The notes under the pieces are model-generated. The model did not search any database and was not told the origin of the DNA. It saw only the letters and a program-made list of their open reading frames with translations. Below, in pieces: positions 1-10,200 of a DNA stretch of 64,000 bases; within the stretch, counting starts at the first letter, position 1; every line of letters begins with the position of its first letter. Source of the stretch: Loxodes magnus (taxonomy: Eukaryota > Ciliophora > Karyorelictea > Loxodida > Loxodidae); contig CAMPDV010000142.1 of assembly GCA_946699065.1 (NCBI GenBank), positions 496,001 to 560,000 on the forward strand, written 5' to 3'. A program made the position numbers and the translations under genes.

Positions 1-395
1 TGACTAAATAAAATAAAATCTAATTATTAATATTAAAATTTAAATAGGGTGGAAAGCCCTTTCCTTCGGATGTTGCTTGGAGGCCCAGCAAGGCAAATAA
101 AAACTAAGCGCAGATGGAGGATAAATCGGAGAAAGAGAAATCAATGACAAAAGAAAGAAGATGTGACAAGCTGGAGAACTCTGAATGCCAGGAGGAAATT
201 TTCTTCATCATAGGTCGGGGAAATGTACCCATAATCGCATATTTTATCCTATGCTTTGGAAGGAAAAATTACAGGGATGTACTGCAGGAAGAGAAAGCAA
301 GGATAGAGAGACATAAAAAAAATTTTCGACATTAAATAAAATTAATTTAAAGAGTTGCGCACCAACGAGAGTGCTATGCGCTCTATAATTAAATT
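1..395 (+). mobile_element. SINE-like element, family A, 5' incomplete
   Basis: This segment ends with the same hairpin (about 350-391) that closes six other elements or fragments in the window. Its middle (about 205-262) resembles the module in the copies at 54310 and 56511, reading roughly AGGTNGGGGAA...TACCCATAATCG followed by CTTTGG. It is more diverged and may begin before the window. A 73-codon standard-code ORF lies inside it, but nothing supports translation. The sharing of a 3' hairpin between otherwise unrelated short elements is typical of SINEs mobilised by one LINE partner. Confidence 0.6.
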
Positions 396-419
396 TTTTT
401 TAATTTAAATAAATAACAA

Positions 420-880
420 TAAAACTTTACTCCCATTAAAGAAAATTAAATGCTTTTTGAAGTACTTCATAAAATCAAACCAACAACACTTAAAGCATGT
501 AAACAAATCAGATAGAAATTATTATAAGACCACAAAAAAAAATAGAAAATAAGCAAAAATTATAAACTAAAATGACTATAATAGAGTAAAAACTGAAACA
601 ATGATAATTAAAAAAGAAATTATCAGAAATCTTAAAAGAAAAAGAAATAAACTAAATAAAAAAATTAAATTTGTTTTAGATGATAAAAGACATATAAATC
701 GACAACATAAGAAAGTTATAAAAGAAAAAAAAACTAGAAGTTTAAAAGTAAAAACTATAAATGCTGAAGAAAGAGTTTATGAATGAATGAATTAACCAAT
801 CAATTAATTTACGTGGTTTCACCATTGATAGTTGAACCATAAATTAAGAGAAAATCAAAAGTAAGAGTGTTCTTGGAAAT
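420..880. other. AT-rich spacer, no supported gene
   Basis: This is A-rich sequence with a lysine-rich standard-code ORF at 601-786. The ORF has no repeats, motif or conserved feature and its composition equals that of the surrounding DNA. I see nothing functional here. Confidence 0.4.
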
Positions 881-1399
881 TATCTTATCAAACCAGAATC
901 TTCTAAATTTTCTTTTATTTATTCTAAATTTTTCTTCCAATAGATTCATTATATCCTAATCTGAATAATTAGATTCAATCTCCATCATTAGGTCTTTTTA
1001 AAATAGTAGAATTCTATTTCTATCTATTACTTTTCCAACTCTTTTATTTGTCTTTAGATAGTTAAGTTATCAGTTAGTCTTTTCTGAGGGCATCGCAAGT
1101 TCCTTTTCACATTTTTTTAGAATTGTTATAAATCTGTTAAATCATATTTTTATTTTTGTCCTCTTGATAAATTATTATAAATTCAAATATGCTCGTTGGA
1201 TCCTACTCTATAATCTTTACCGTTTTTTTTCTAATAAGGAAGAATTTTTTAAATATAACTCCATTTTCTTTTCTCTTATTTATCCTTCAGAAAATTTTTA
1301 ATGCGACAATCTATTTCTTTTCTTTTGATTACTTGTAGAGTTCGTATCAGATTTTCGAATTTGTAATTTCCTCACACTATTTCTTCAAGCCTGAGTTTA

Positions 1400-2080
1400 A
1401 GAAGGCTTATTTTTATTAGTTATTACTGATAATTACGTTCGTGATATTTTCTATTAACTATTCTCTTTCTTCTTTATATTATCTGCAATCTTCTATTATA
1501 TGGATCTCATCTTCCTTCCTATAATTGCAGAATTAGCATGCTTCAATCTCTATTAGATTTTTTTCTTTCTTTTCATTGTTTATTCTGCTCCATTACATTT
1601 GGCCCATAGCATAAATAAGTATCATATTTTCTGTTTTCTGTGTTTGTTGAATCTTGGATAGTTTGGTATTCCTTGTATGAATTGTTCAATTAATTCACTC
1701 TAATTTTTTGCAGGTGATCATATTCTACATTCGTGTAATGGAATTTACATCATTATGGAACTTTATCGCTTTTTATTATTAATTTTTCATCTATTCCTTT
1801 TTATTTTTCTTTTATTATTATTTCGTCATTGAGCTGTAGTGCCTCCATTACCTTCCTTGAGTTATGTTTCAAATATATAGTTATTCCTCTTTGTTAATTG
1901 ACATATTCATCCATCCAATGTTAATTCTTAGCTTAGGAGCAATTTTCTTCTGAACATTATCATACGTTATCACATGTAGTTTTGTAGCTTAAGGAAAATC
2001 AGTTCATTCTCTAGGATTTCATTTTATGCTCAAAAAGGTCCATCTATTACAGCTCTTAATGATCTAATCTGCATGATTTC
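1400..2080 (-). pseudogene. LINE ORF2 C-terminal fragment with CCHC zinc motif
   Basis: On the minus strand a frame reads ...ACQFCNYRKEDEIHIIEDC at about 1549-1480. This is the C-x2-C-x7-8-H-x4-C type motif found near the C-terminus of LINE ORF2 proteins, after the reverse transcriptase and thumb. It is preceded by a charged helical region (for example RKVMEALQLNDEIIIKE near 1860-1800). TAA and TAG codons inside it read sensibly as Gln. The frame is interrupted, so it is a remnant. Confidence 0.6.
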
Positions 2081-2099
2081 CAATTAATTAATTAATTAA

Positions 2100-3057
2100 T
2101 TGAAATATAATATTTTCAATATTTAAGTATAGTGAGACATAGTTGCAATAGATATAGTTTAGACTATAAATATTACAAATATGTTGAAAGATAAAAATTT
2201 ATAAATTTCAATCAAGTTTTTTCTTGTTCTTTCTCTATCATATATTTTTATTTATTTTCTTGATTAAATTTTTCTTTTTTTTCCTTCTAGAAACTCTTCT
2301 AACAACTCATTTTGTAGTTTAAACATTTCAAGACGCTTTTTTAGTAATTTGGAATTAAAATTTTTGATTAATTTGTCTATTTTAGGAATTTTATTTTTGA
2401 AAAATGTTTGTTTATATAGTTTTAGTCATAAAGAATTCGTTTCTTTTTGTCTTTTCCTTTAAGAGCTTTATGAATTTCGAATTCCTCAATAATATCTGCA
2501 GTTTATTAACAATAAAAAATAAGATCAGTTTCATCAAAGTCTTAGCCATATAAGCAAATAATGCTATATCTAACGTTAAGGTAGCGATTACTGAGTTCTT
2601 ATTGAAAATTATAAGAAAAATTTCTTAGTTTATAGATGGAAATAGTCTCTCTAATATAGTGTTTATTATATTTAGTGTAAGTATTTTCAGGAAATACACT
2701 TTAATTATTTTCTATTTAGTCTATAATTCTTTTTGCTGTTGGCATAAGTGTATTTATAGAGAGACATTCCATTAAGAATTTATTTTTTATTCCGTGAGTT
2801 TATAAAAATCCATATTATTCTAAACATGTGACATGTCAAAATTATACAAATCGATACATTTCTTTATATGTTTCTAGTATGGTAAATTAAATTTAGCGTT
2901 TTTTTCTAATAAAAAAGCAGTGTCTGAGTTAGGATTTTCTTTGCTGCATTATATCAATTTTTAATAAAAGTGCATTAACTTTTGGGTTACCTTATGTGTA
3001 AAAGGAAGCCAGTTTAAGTCAATAAAGCATGAATCATTGAATGTGAATTCTTAAGAT
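2100..3057 (-). pseudogene. LINE ORF2 segment, repeated at 33357-33605
   Basis: The minus frame from 3057 gives FIDLNWLPFTHKVTQKLMHF and continues past 2781. The block 2781-3057 has a close relative at 33357-33605. Differences between the two fall mostly at third codon positions of this frame, which shows that it was once translated. One difference is TGG (3009-3011) versus TGA (33575-33577) at the W of NWLPF, a synonymous change only if TGA means Trp. The role within ORF2 is inferred from position, downstream of the RT part; no motif is visible. Confidence 0.55.
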
Positions 3058-3060
3058 CTA

Positions 3061-3895
3061 AACGCCTATCTTCCGATTTTCAAAAAGGGAAACAAAAATA
3101 ATTAATGTAATTGACGACCTATCGCTTTATTAAACTGTCTATTTAAAATTTATGATAAAGCACTAGCATGACGACTTTAAAATTATATTTATGAACGAAA
3201 CATTTTACATCCAGCCTAATTTGGATTTATTCATAAACGCTCCACTACTTAGCAAATTTGAAATATTTAGTAAATTATAAACTTGCATCGTAGATGATCT
3301 CTTAAAAAGTAATTAATTGCTACTTTAATAGATGTAGAAAAAATGTTTGATAGCATATCTCGGAAATTACTTTTTGATCATCTTAGAAGACTTAATTTAC
3401 CTTTGACCTAATATTGGCATTAGAATCTTTTTATGATAATGTTGAGGCTAAGTTTATAATTGATGGATATCTTACAAGAACAATTAAATATAACAATAAA
3501 GTATTATAAGGAAGTAGCCAAGCATCTGTACTTGTAATTTTATACTATGATATTGTTATAAGATATTTAGAAGATAATCAGAAGAAATTAGCATTTCAAA
3601 TCTTATCTAAAACTTTCGTAGTACGAGCCTTTGCTGACGACTTAATCTAATTGTCCTCTTCCTAGAAAAATGGCTAAAAATTATTACAAGCTACATCTAC
3701 AGTTTTTGATTTAATAAAACTTACAATTAATGTAGATAAATGTGAAGTAATAGAATTCTTGAAAAAAATAAATGAAAAGAAAGCTAACCTTCTATTACTC
3801 TAAAGTTCAATGGAATTTCAATTGCTTAAAAAGATGAAGTTACCTATTTAGGATATTAGTTAGGAATAAAATAAAATTAAAAATTACATTGTACA
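3061..3895 (+). pseudogene. LINE reverse transcriptase core
   Basis: The plus frame beginning near 3076 reads IFKKGNKNNQCNWRPIALL, the classic LINE block (KKG...NWRPI), with the W encoded by TGA and Q by TAA. It is followed by QFGFIHKRSTTQQI (canonical FGF..G.ST..) and LIDVEKMFDSIS (the first catalytic Asp, D-x4-FD). After frame changes come QGSSQASVL, the catalytic VVRAFADDLIQLS (FADD box), a K-C-E block (NVDKCEVIEF) and VTYLGYQLGI, the YLG block. All expected RT motifs are present in order over about 830 bp. The frame changes at least twice. It lies in reverse orientation to the flanking LINE pieces. Confidence 0.85.
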
Positions 3896-3904
3896 GCAGT
3901 TCTA

Positions 3905-4915
3905 AGCATGTTTTTAATGAAACTTGTAATAATTTGATGCAAATCTTATTCTCATATTTAATAAGCTCAGCTTTTAGACCCTCATTACCTGTAGCTTTAT
4001 TATTTGCAAGCTAAGATATAATTTTTTTAATTTCAAATAATGTAAAAAGAGGCATATTTTATAAATGACTTAATTCCTAATTTAAGATAAAAGATTTATT
4101 TCTAAATATTCCATCTATTTTTCTATTTGAGAAGTAAAATCTATCTTACTTATTTTCGAATGTTTATCAAAATCGTTAGGTTCCCAATTTTCAATAAATT
4201 GCTGTTGTTAGTTAAAGTTAAAATTAACCTAATTACGAATTTTTGAGTTTATTAGATTCTTAGCTTGTTTAAACATTATTTAAGCATTTTTGTTAAGATC
4301 TTTATGTTTTTCCTTAGCTTTTTTTTTTTTTCATTTCCAAAATTTGTGAAGATAATGCTTATAAGATTAAATTTTAAGCTAGTAAAGTTTGATAACTTCT
4401 TAATTATGACGTCCATACGAAGCTAATGCACTCTAATATGCAATATTATCCTTTTTTGTTTGAACAAATAACGTAGCTAAGTAACTTGGCAATTGATAAT
4501 AGTTTTTCCTTTAATTTAAAGATCCAAGCGCAATCTCAGCATCATAACTAATAAGATCGCAGATGAATTGATACTAATTTTCAATATCTTTTTAATCAAG
4601 TTACTAGAATTGATAAAATTATCCCAAAAATAGTTTAATAATAGTTTTCGTGTTCAGATCCTATAATTTAGAAATTTTAAAGAGTAATCATTATTGTTAA
4701 TCTTATTCACTTCTTTTTAAATTATAATTAAATGTAATACTTAGTAGAAAATTATCAATATACAAACTCGAATCTTGGATAACTTTATAGTCAACGAAAT
4801 CATCAGACTTTAGATGTTAAGTTGCCAAGAAGAAGTTATTACAATAGCATTAATTATTCGCTCTATGAATAAATGTATTGGACTCATAATCATTTAAAAT
4901 TATTAATTGATATTT
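3905..4915 (-). pseudogene. LINE ORF2 endonuclease end, linker and RT start
   Basis: Read on the minus strand from 4915, a segment with TFIHRANN...SLYIDNFLLS resembles the end of an APE-type endonuclease. A lysine-rich linker ending with KNLINSKIRN follows, then at 4020-3910 IISQLANNKATGNEGLKAEL. The last is the RT N-terminal block (I..L.NNKA.G.DG..aE) found just before the KKG/NWRPI block. It stops at about 3905, exactly where the complementary RT core begins in the other orientation. The endonuclease assignment is weaker than the RT one. Confidence 0.65.
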
Positions 4916-4919
4916 TATA

Positions 4920-5330
4920 AAATGGATGTCGTCCGCGTCAGACAAGATAGTAGGTAATCTGGTTCAGAGTATACTGCATTGCCAGTAATCTCGTACTTGA
5001 TGCCACCACGGGGAAGGGTGGATAAGCTCCGTCGAGACATACCTAACTTACCCCGAGGGTTTTCTCTAGCAGTATGAAAGTTTGACTGACGGGCCTTCTT
5101 ATTACCGACTTAATAACTTCTTTTATTTGGACCTTATTCAAGAAGGCTGAAGCATTTGACTCAAGATTTAAGAATAGATTTTAATAAGAAGATTCCCCAT
5201 TTGAAGAAGCTGACATGACTCATCGGACCTCTAGAATTTTAACAAGAAACATGAGAACATTTTTCTTAATATTAAATATTAATATTGAAAGAGCTGCGCG
5301 CCAATGAGGTGCTACGCGCTCTATAATAAT
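4920..5330 (+). mobile_element. SINE-like element, family B, copy 1
   Basis: This about 405-bp unit begins AAAATGGATGTCGTCCGCG and ends in the hairpin GAGCTGCGCGCCAATGAGG followed by TGCTACGCGCTCTATAAT. Near-identical copies lie at 42126-42560 (same strand) and 8165-8578 (inverted), and a 3' fragment at 33612-33712. It is far more GC-rich than its surroundings, has no open frame, and is followed by TTTATTTATTTA. It sits against the 5' end of a LINE fragment. Whether its head derives from a tRNA or 5S gene is not clear; I see no convincing box A or box B. Confidence 0.75.
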
Positions 5331-5689
5331 TTTATTTATTTATTTATTTATCTGTTAATTTTTATATTTTAATCTTGAGTTCTTTTACTTCATTTAGAAG
5401 TATTTCATTTTATTTTTAAACTTAAAGAGTATCTTAAATATTCATAATATTATTTACTGTTTTTAACTGGTTAGAGAATGAATTATCAAAAGTATCTTAC
5501 TATGTAGAAGATATTTTTGATACGAGTGTTGAGACTGAGGTATCAATCTAGTTTTTTTTACCTATAAATATATTTTTGAATCTTTAGAATTCTTGTTAGT
5601 TAATTTCCAGTTCTTAATGAATTTCGAAGTAATTTTAATGGAATTCGAAGGATCTTGTTAACTGGAGATTAACTACAACTATTTAGTAA

Positions 5690-6785
5690 AGCTCTTAACA
5701 AGTTTATAATATGCTCTACGGATTTGAGTTGAAATGAATCAGGATAAATTTTTAGAAAGTAGTCGAGCATCTGTATATGCTCATTTAATTAGATGGCAGC
5801 TTCTTTATTTTTAGGTAAAGAAGAGTCGTCAAGATTTTAATCCCGCGATATTTAGAAATCATTAATTTTTTTACATTTCCAATTTATTTAAAGAGTTATT
5901 TCCTATAGCTTCCTCTAATAATGGAATACACTCGCTTCCATAACCAAATATTTGATTTATAAAGAATTTTATTATTATAGATGCATTATATTGAGGGATT
6001 CTTTTATAAATTGTTATTTTGCTTAAAATTCATGCATGGGTTTACTGGAATTCTTAGATTCTTGACTCCAGATGTTTTTAATATGAAATATTTTCTAATA
6101 TCCAAAGACCTAAATACTTAAATTCCTTCACTTTCTCTATTACTATACCTCTTATTGTGATTATCTCTTAATTTTGTCATGCATTACCATTTCATACCAT
6201 TCATTTTGTTTTGTCCGCAATTTATAAATTATAGAGTTATGATCATTATTTTAGTATATCAATCATATCATCTAGTTAATCTGGATGAATTAATGGTACA
6301 ATATCATCAGCATATGCTAGAGCACATACACATCTTACTTCAGCTCCCTATTCAGTTTCAGTCTGTGTTGTAATACCAACTTCTTTTTATTTTAGTTCAT
6401 TCAATAACTAATTTATCATTATATTATATTGAAAAATCTTATGGGAGAAGACACATCCTTATTTTACTTCGTTTAAAGTTTCAAATTCTTCAGAGATAAG
6501 ATCTCTTATTCTTAAGTTTATTCTCTCATCTTTATATATGTCTGCTGGAATTTATTTCTACTTGCGTTATTTCGATCTTATTCAGTATTTTTCATAAATC
6601 TGATCTAATTACTGAATCAAATGATTTTTTTAATATAAATAAAAAAGACGATAATCTCTTGATTGTTATAGTATAGACATTCAATTAATGTTCTTAGATT
6701 GAACATTTGATGAGAGCAAGATTAACATAATTAAAATCCGTAATGCAATTCATCATCACATCTTTATTATAAAGATTGAATTATT
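5690..6785 (-). pseudogene. LINE reverse transcriptase fragment, second element
   Basis: The minus strand encodes FLFILKKSFDSVIRSDLW at about 6650-6590 (D/K-K-FD catalytic region and LW, with W = TGA). It is followed by ERINLRIRDLISEEFETLNE, VKQGCVFSHKIFQ (QGC.lSp.lF block) and CALAYADDIVPL at about 6325-6295, the YADD catalytic box. Further on comes EFKYLGLWI, the YLG block, and more thumb-like sequence to about 5690. Several frame changes are needed. This is a different LINE from the one at 880-4915 (YADD rather than FADD, different sequence). Confidence 0.8.
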
Positions 6786-7012
6786 TCAAAAGTATGAACT
6801 CTGAATCACTGGATATAGCCACAGATCACACATAACAAGTGAGACCACTCATTGTCTTACAGGTACCCGACTTGAAGTCACATAGTCTCACTGTCTAATC
6901 ATGACTTCCCGATACGATGAACTCTGAATCACAGGATATAGCCACAGCAAATACAACACTAGTGTGATCACTCATGGTCTTACAGTTACCTGTCTTACTC
7001 CAAAGTCTCACT
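6785..7012 (-). pseudogene. WD40 repeat remnant
   Basis: The minus strand reads about two and a half WD40 repeats: RLWSKTGNCKTMSDHTSVV, then VAISCDSEFIVSGSHDQTVR, then LCDFKSGTCKTMSGLT and VAISSDSEFI. At DNA level it is a tandem repeat of about 120 bp. No start, other domains or continuation are visible, so it is a fragment of a gene related to the WD40 part of the NACHT gene at 10201-14364. It abuts the LINE fragment at 5690-6785. Confidence 0.75.
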
Positions 7013-7014
7013 TT

Positions 7015-8160
7015 TTTATGACAACTTCAAGGCTTTTTCATTTCAAAAAAGAAAAAAGCTGTTAATCATTCATTGCAAGACACATTTCAGACTTATTTTC
7101 CTTCTTTTCTTATTCAACTTACTCAAATCTGAAATACCTTATCCTTATTCGGTCTAACTCATTACACTTAAGAGCAATAAGCTACTTATCATTCATTGCA
7201 AGACACATTTTCAGACTTATTTTTCTTCTTAGCTTAGTCAATTTTTTCAAGGCATAAAAATATTTTTTTACTATCAAAACTGCGTTAGATACTTTTTGTC
7301 TAGTTAGTTTCTTCTTATTCTTCTATTGTATTCTTTTTTTTACTTGATTATTTCAAAGTTTATATTTAAATTTTACTTATTCTTTAAACATTTTCTTTTT
7401 TCAATTACTTTTATTTAAATTTTTTTTTATTATTTTTTTTTTATCTTTAATTTTATCGTTTAATTTCAACTTTTTTTATAGTTTAGATTTTATTATCCTT
7501 TTTTTTCTTTTAAATTTTTTCATTCAATATCTTTTTTTTACTAAATTTTTTTACTTTTTTTATTAAATTTGGTTTTTTGTTTTTCTATAACTGATTTTTC
7601 CATATTTCTACTTTTATCTATTTTTAAAGTTTATGTTACTTTTTTTAATAAAGTTTTTTTTTTAATTATTTGTTCATTTTTTTTTGAATTTAAATTTTCT
7701 TTTTAAGTATTTGCATTTTTAATTTTTAATTTTATATTTTTTTTAATTTTTCTTTTTTATATTATTAGCTTTAATTATCTTTGTCATTTTTTTTAAATTT
7801 TATTTTTTCGTTTTTATGGTTTTTTAATTTTTTTACTTTTTATTTCTTTTTAGATTAACACGTTCTGACTTTAATTTTCGTTTATTACTTATTTTAGATT
7901 ACAAGTAAAATCTCAAATAAAAGTTAGACTATTTGTATTTAAGAAATCTACCCAGATTCTATTTTTCTTTTTGTTAAGTTATTTCTTTATGTTTTTTTCA
8001 TTTTTATAATAACTTGCCTTATCTATTCAAATTCAGATGTAAATGGAAATTACTATTATCAGTTTTTTTTTTTATTTTACATTTTTACTTTTTTTCTAAA
8101 CATATTTACTTTTTACACTTATCTTATATGTTTTTACTTATAAATAAAAAAAGCTAATAA
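7015..8160. other. T-rich low-complexity spacer
   Basis: The plus strand is dominated by T runs separated by single A, C or G bases, most strongly at 7320-7870. Both strands translate to low-complexity F/L or K/N peptides. I see no gene or motif. Confidence 0.5.
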
Positions 8161-8164
8161 AAAA

Positions 8165-8578
8165 AATTAAAATGATTAGTAGAGTGCGTTATACCTCATT
8201 GATGCCTAGCTATTTCAAAATTAATATTTAATTTTAACAAAATGTTCTCATGCTTCTTGTTAAATTTTGGAGATACGATGAGTCATGTCAGCTTCTTCAA
8301 ATAGGGGATCTTCTTATTGAAATTATTCTTAAATCTTGAGTCAAATGCTTCAGTCTTCTTGAATAAGGTCCAAATAAGAGGTAGCTATTAATTCATTAAC
8401 TAGAAGGCCCGTCAGTCAAACTTTCATAGTGCTAGAGAAAACTCGGGATAAATTAGGCATGTCTCAACAGAGCTTATCCACACTTCCCCGTGGTGATATA
8501 TAGTTCGAGATTATTCTCAATGCAGTATACACTGCACCAGATTACCTACTATTTTCTGACGCGGTCAATATTCATTTT
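8165..8578 (-). mobile_element. SINE-like element, family B, inverted copy
   Basis: This is the reverse complement of the element at 4920-5330, including the interior module around GACGGGCCTTCTAGTTAA. The 3' hairpin end lies at about 8165-8215 and is degraded. The divergence is higher than between the copies at 4920 and 42126, so it is probably older. Confidence 0.75.
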
Positions 8579-8579
8579 A

Positions 8580-9400
8580 TATTATTTTTATATTTTAGAT
8601 TTAATAAATTATTTTGTTTATTTTTATTTTTTTAAGTATTTGAAACTTATTCTTAAAAAATAGAAACATTTCTAATACCTTGTTTCCTTCTATTTTGAAA
8701 AGTATATATTTCAAAGAAAATAATTTAAAAATTCTTTTTTACGATAGTATGTATTTTTGGAAAAATTGGAAATTTTTTTTTATACTATTCCTTAGAACTT
8801 TATTAATCCTAAAAATTTTCAACTTCGTTCCGTCACAGAAATCTCCTCCAGTGCAAAACATCGAGCAAAAAAAGGCTTTGACATTTTTCACCACTTTTAA
8901 AACTTTAAAGATCGATAAATTTACACAAAGAAAATTAAAGCAAAATTTAATAAACGTTAGAATAGTAAAAAAAATGAAAGTTAGAAAAATAAAATAGATT
9001 ATCTAATATAAAGAAAAATAATATTGTGAAAATGGAAAAAAATATAATAACCATAGAATAAACAAATTAAAACGACATCTTAAAAAAAATGAAACTAGAA
9101 TATAACTTAAAAAAATTCTAATTCTATACTTTACAATTTAGAAATTTTTGCCTTTTACTTAAAAATAAATTAAGTTAAGTTAAATTAAAAATATAATATA
9201 AAACAAAATTAATAGAAAGAATTTAAATTAAACTTAACTTAACTAAATAAACTACTTGAAAAAGAAAAAACTTACAAAAAAGTAAAAAATTTGTTACTTT
9301 TATTTTAAAATTAAATTAAGAAAAAAGCATATACAGTAAGAATAAAGAATTTAAGAATTTTAATACTTTAATATAAAAATTAAATACTGTCTTAATGACT
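8580..9400. other. AT-rich spacer with a 106-codon standard-code ORF
   Basis: An ORF from 8680 to 8997 would encode a hydrophobic segment followed by a basic tail. Under the local code its terminal TAG is Gln and the frame runs on. Nothing resembles a known family, and the flanks are low complexity. I do not call it a gene. Confidence 0.3.
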
Positions 9401-9412
9401 TGATCGAAGTCC

Positions 9413-9905
9413 TCAACTCTTGATGTATCTCTTAACGTCCTCCACACTCATTGTGATATTACTCATATTGCAATTCTTAAATTTCAAGCCATATTCATTG
9501 TATACCTTTTTATAATCTATCTACTAAATAAATATGTAGATTCAAACTTACCTATTACTAGCTATTTTTAGAACCATTCAATAACCTTCCTATATTCCAT
9601 CTACGGAAATTTTAGTAACTTGATTAGTTAAGATCGAAAATTCTTCCATTACTCGATACCAATCAATTGTTGTCTGAGGAGAGGGCCAAACTACCCACCG
9701 AGTCAGTATGACCCCTTAGCACACATACACACAATCCAGATTAAGTATCCCATATTCTGATTGTACAGTCATAAGATTCTGATATTATATACTACGAATC
9801 ACTTGATATTGCCACAAATAATATATAATGAGTATGTCCCGATAAGACCCTTATATACTTCTTTGTTTTTACTCTCCATAGTCTTATAGTCTCACCACTA
9901 TCTTT
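9413..9905 (-). pseudogene. WD40 repeats of a second NACHT/WD40-type gene, 5' missing
   Basis: The minus strand from 9905 gives GETIRLWRVKTKKYIRVLSG, then HTHYILFVAISSDSQYIISE, CTIRIWDTQSGLCVCVLRGH and SVGSLALSSDNNWLVSS. These are two to three good WD40 repeats, each with a GH...D...W/IWD pattern. A C-terminal segment follows (GLKFKNCNMSNITMSVEDV), which can end at TGA 9415-9413. The region 9905-10200 upstream shows no WD40 signal. It is therefore either a remnant or separated from its 5' part. It is more diverged in DNA than the repeats of the neighbouring gene. Confidence 0.65.
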
Positions 9906-10200
9906 CTTCGCTCGTAACAATTCCACTACACACTCACACCTTAATCTCTAATATATGCTTACTCTCACTCCAAAATTTATACAAATTTATTTAATACCTA
10001 ACCCATCTCCTCTCACTCTCTGAGATTTTGCTCTCTATTTTTTTAGATTCATATACTACAGTAATTAATTCCTTTCACTTATCTTAAACACTCTTACACT
10101 CCTCACTCTTAACTTTTTATTTTACTATTCTCTTTTCGTAAAATACATCCCTTCACTCTCTCAATATCTAACTCTTTCTATAACCACTCACTCAACTTTA

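Larger units (their letters stand above)
880..4915 (-). mobile_element. Degenerate LINE (non-LTR retrotransposon) with internally inverted RT core
   Basis: Read on the minus strand, the pieces occur in the order expected for a LINE ORF2. The C-terminal part of an endonuclease and the linker to the reverse transcriptase lie at 4915-3905. A middle/C-terminal segment lies at 3057-2100, and a C-terminal CCHC zinc motif at about 1549-1480. The catalytic reverse transcriptase core (3061-3895) sits between them on the opposite strand. The 5' side abuts a family-B element at 4920, so the element is 5'-truncated there. Frames are broken in many places; it is dead. An alternative reading is several independently inserted fragments, but complementary coverage of one ORF2 favours a single element with an inversion. 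Confidence 0.6.

Noticed and set aside
601..786. 61-codon standard-code ORF rich in Lys/Ile
   Set aside because: Low-complexity composition equal to the A-rich surroundings and no motif.
800..2080. Long plus-strand membrane-protein-like frame
   Set aside because: With no stop codons every frame is open. The hydrophobic peptide reflects T-rich sense of the antisense LINE, whose minus frame has a CCHC motif.
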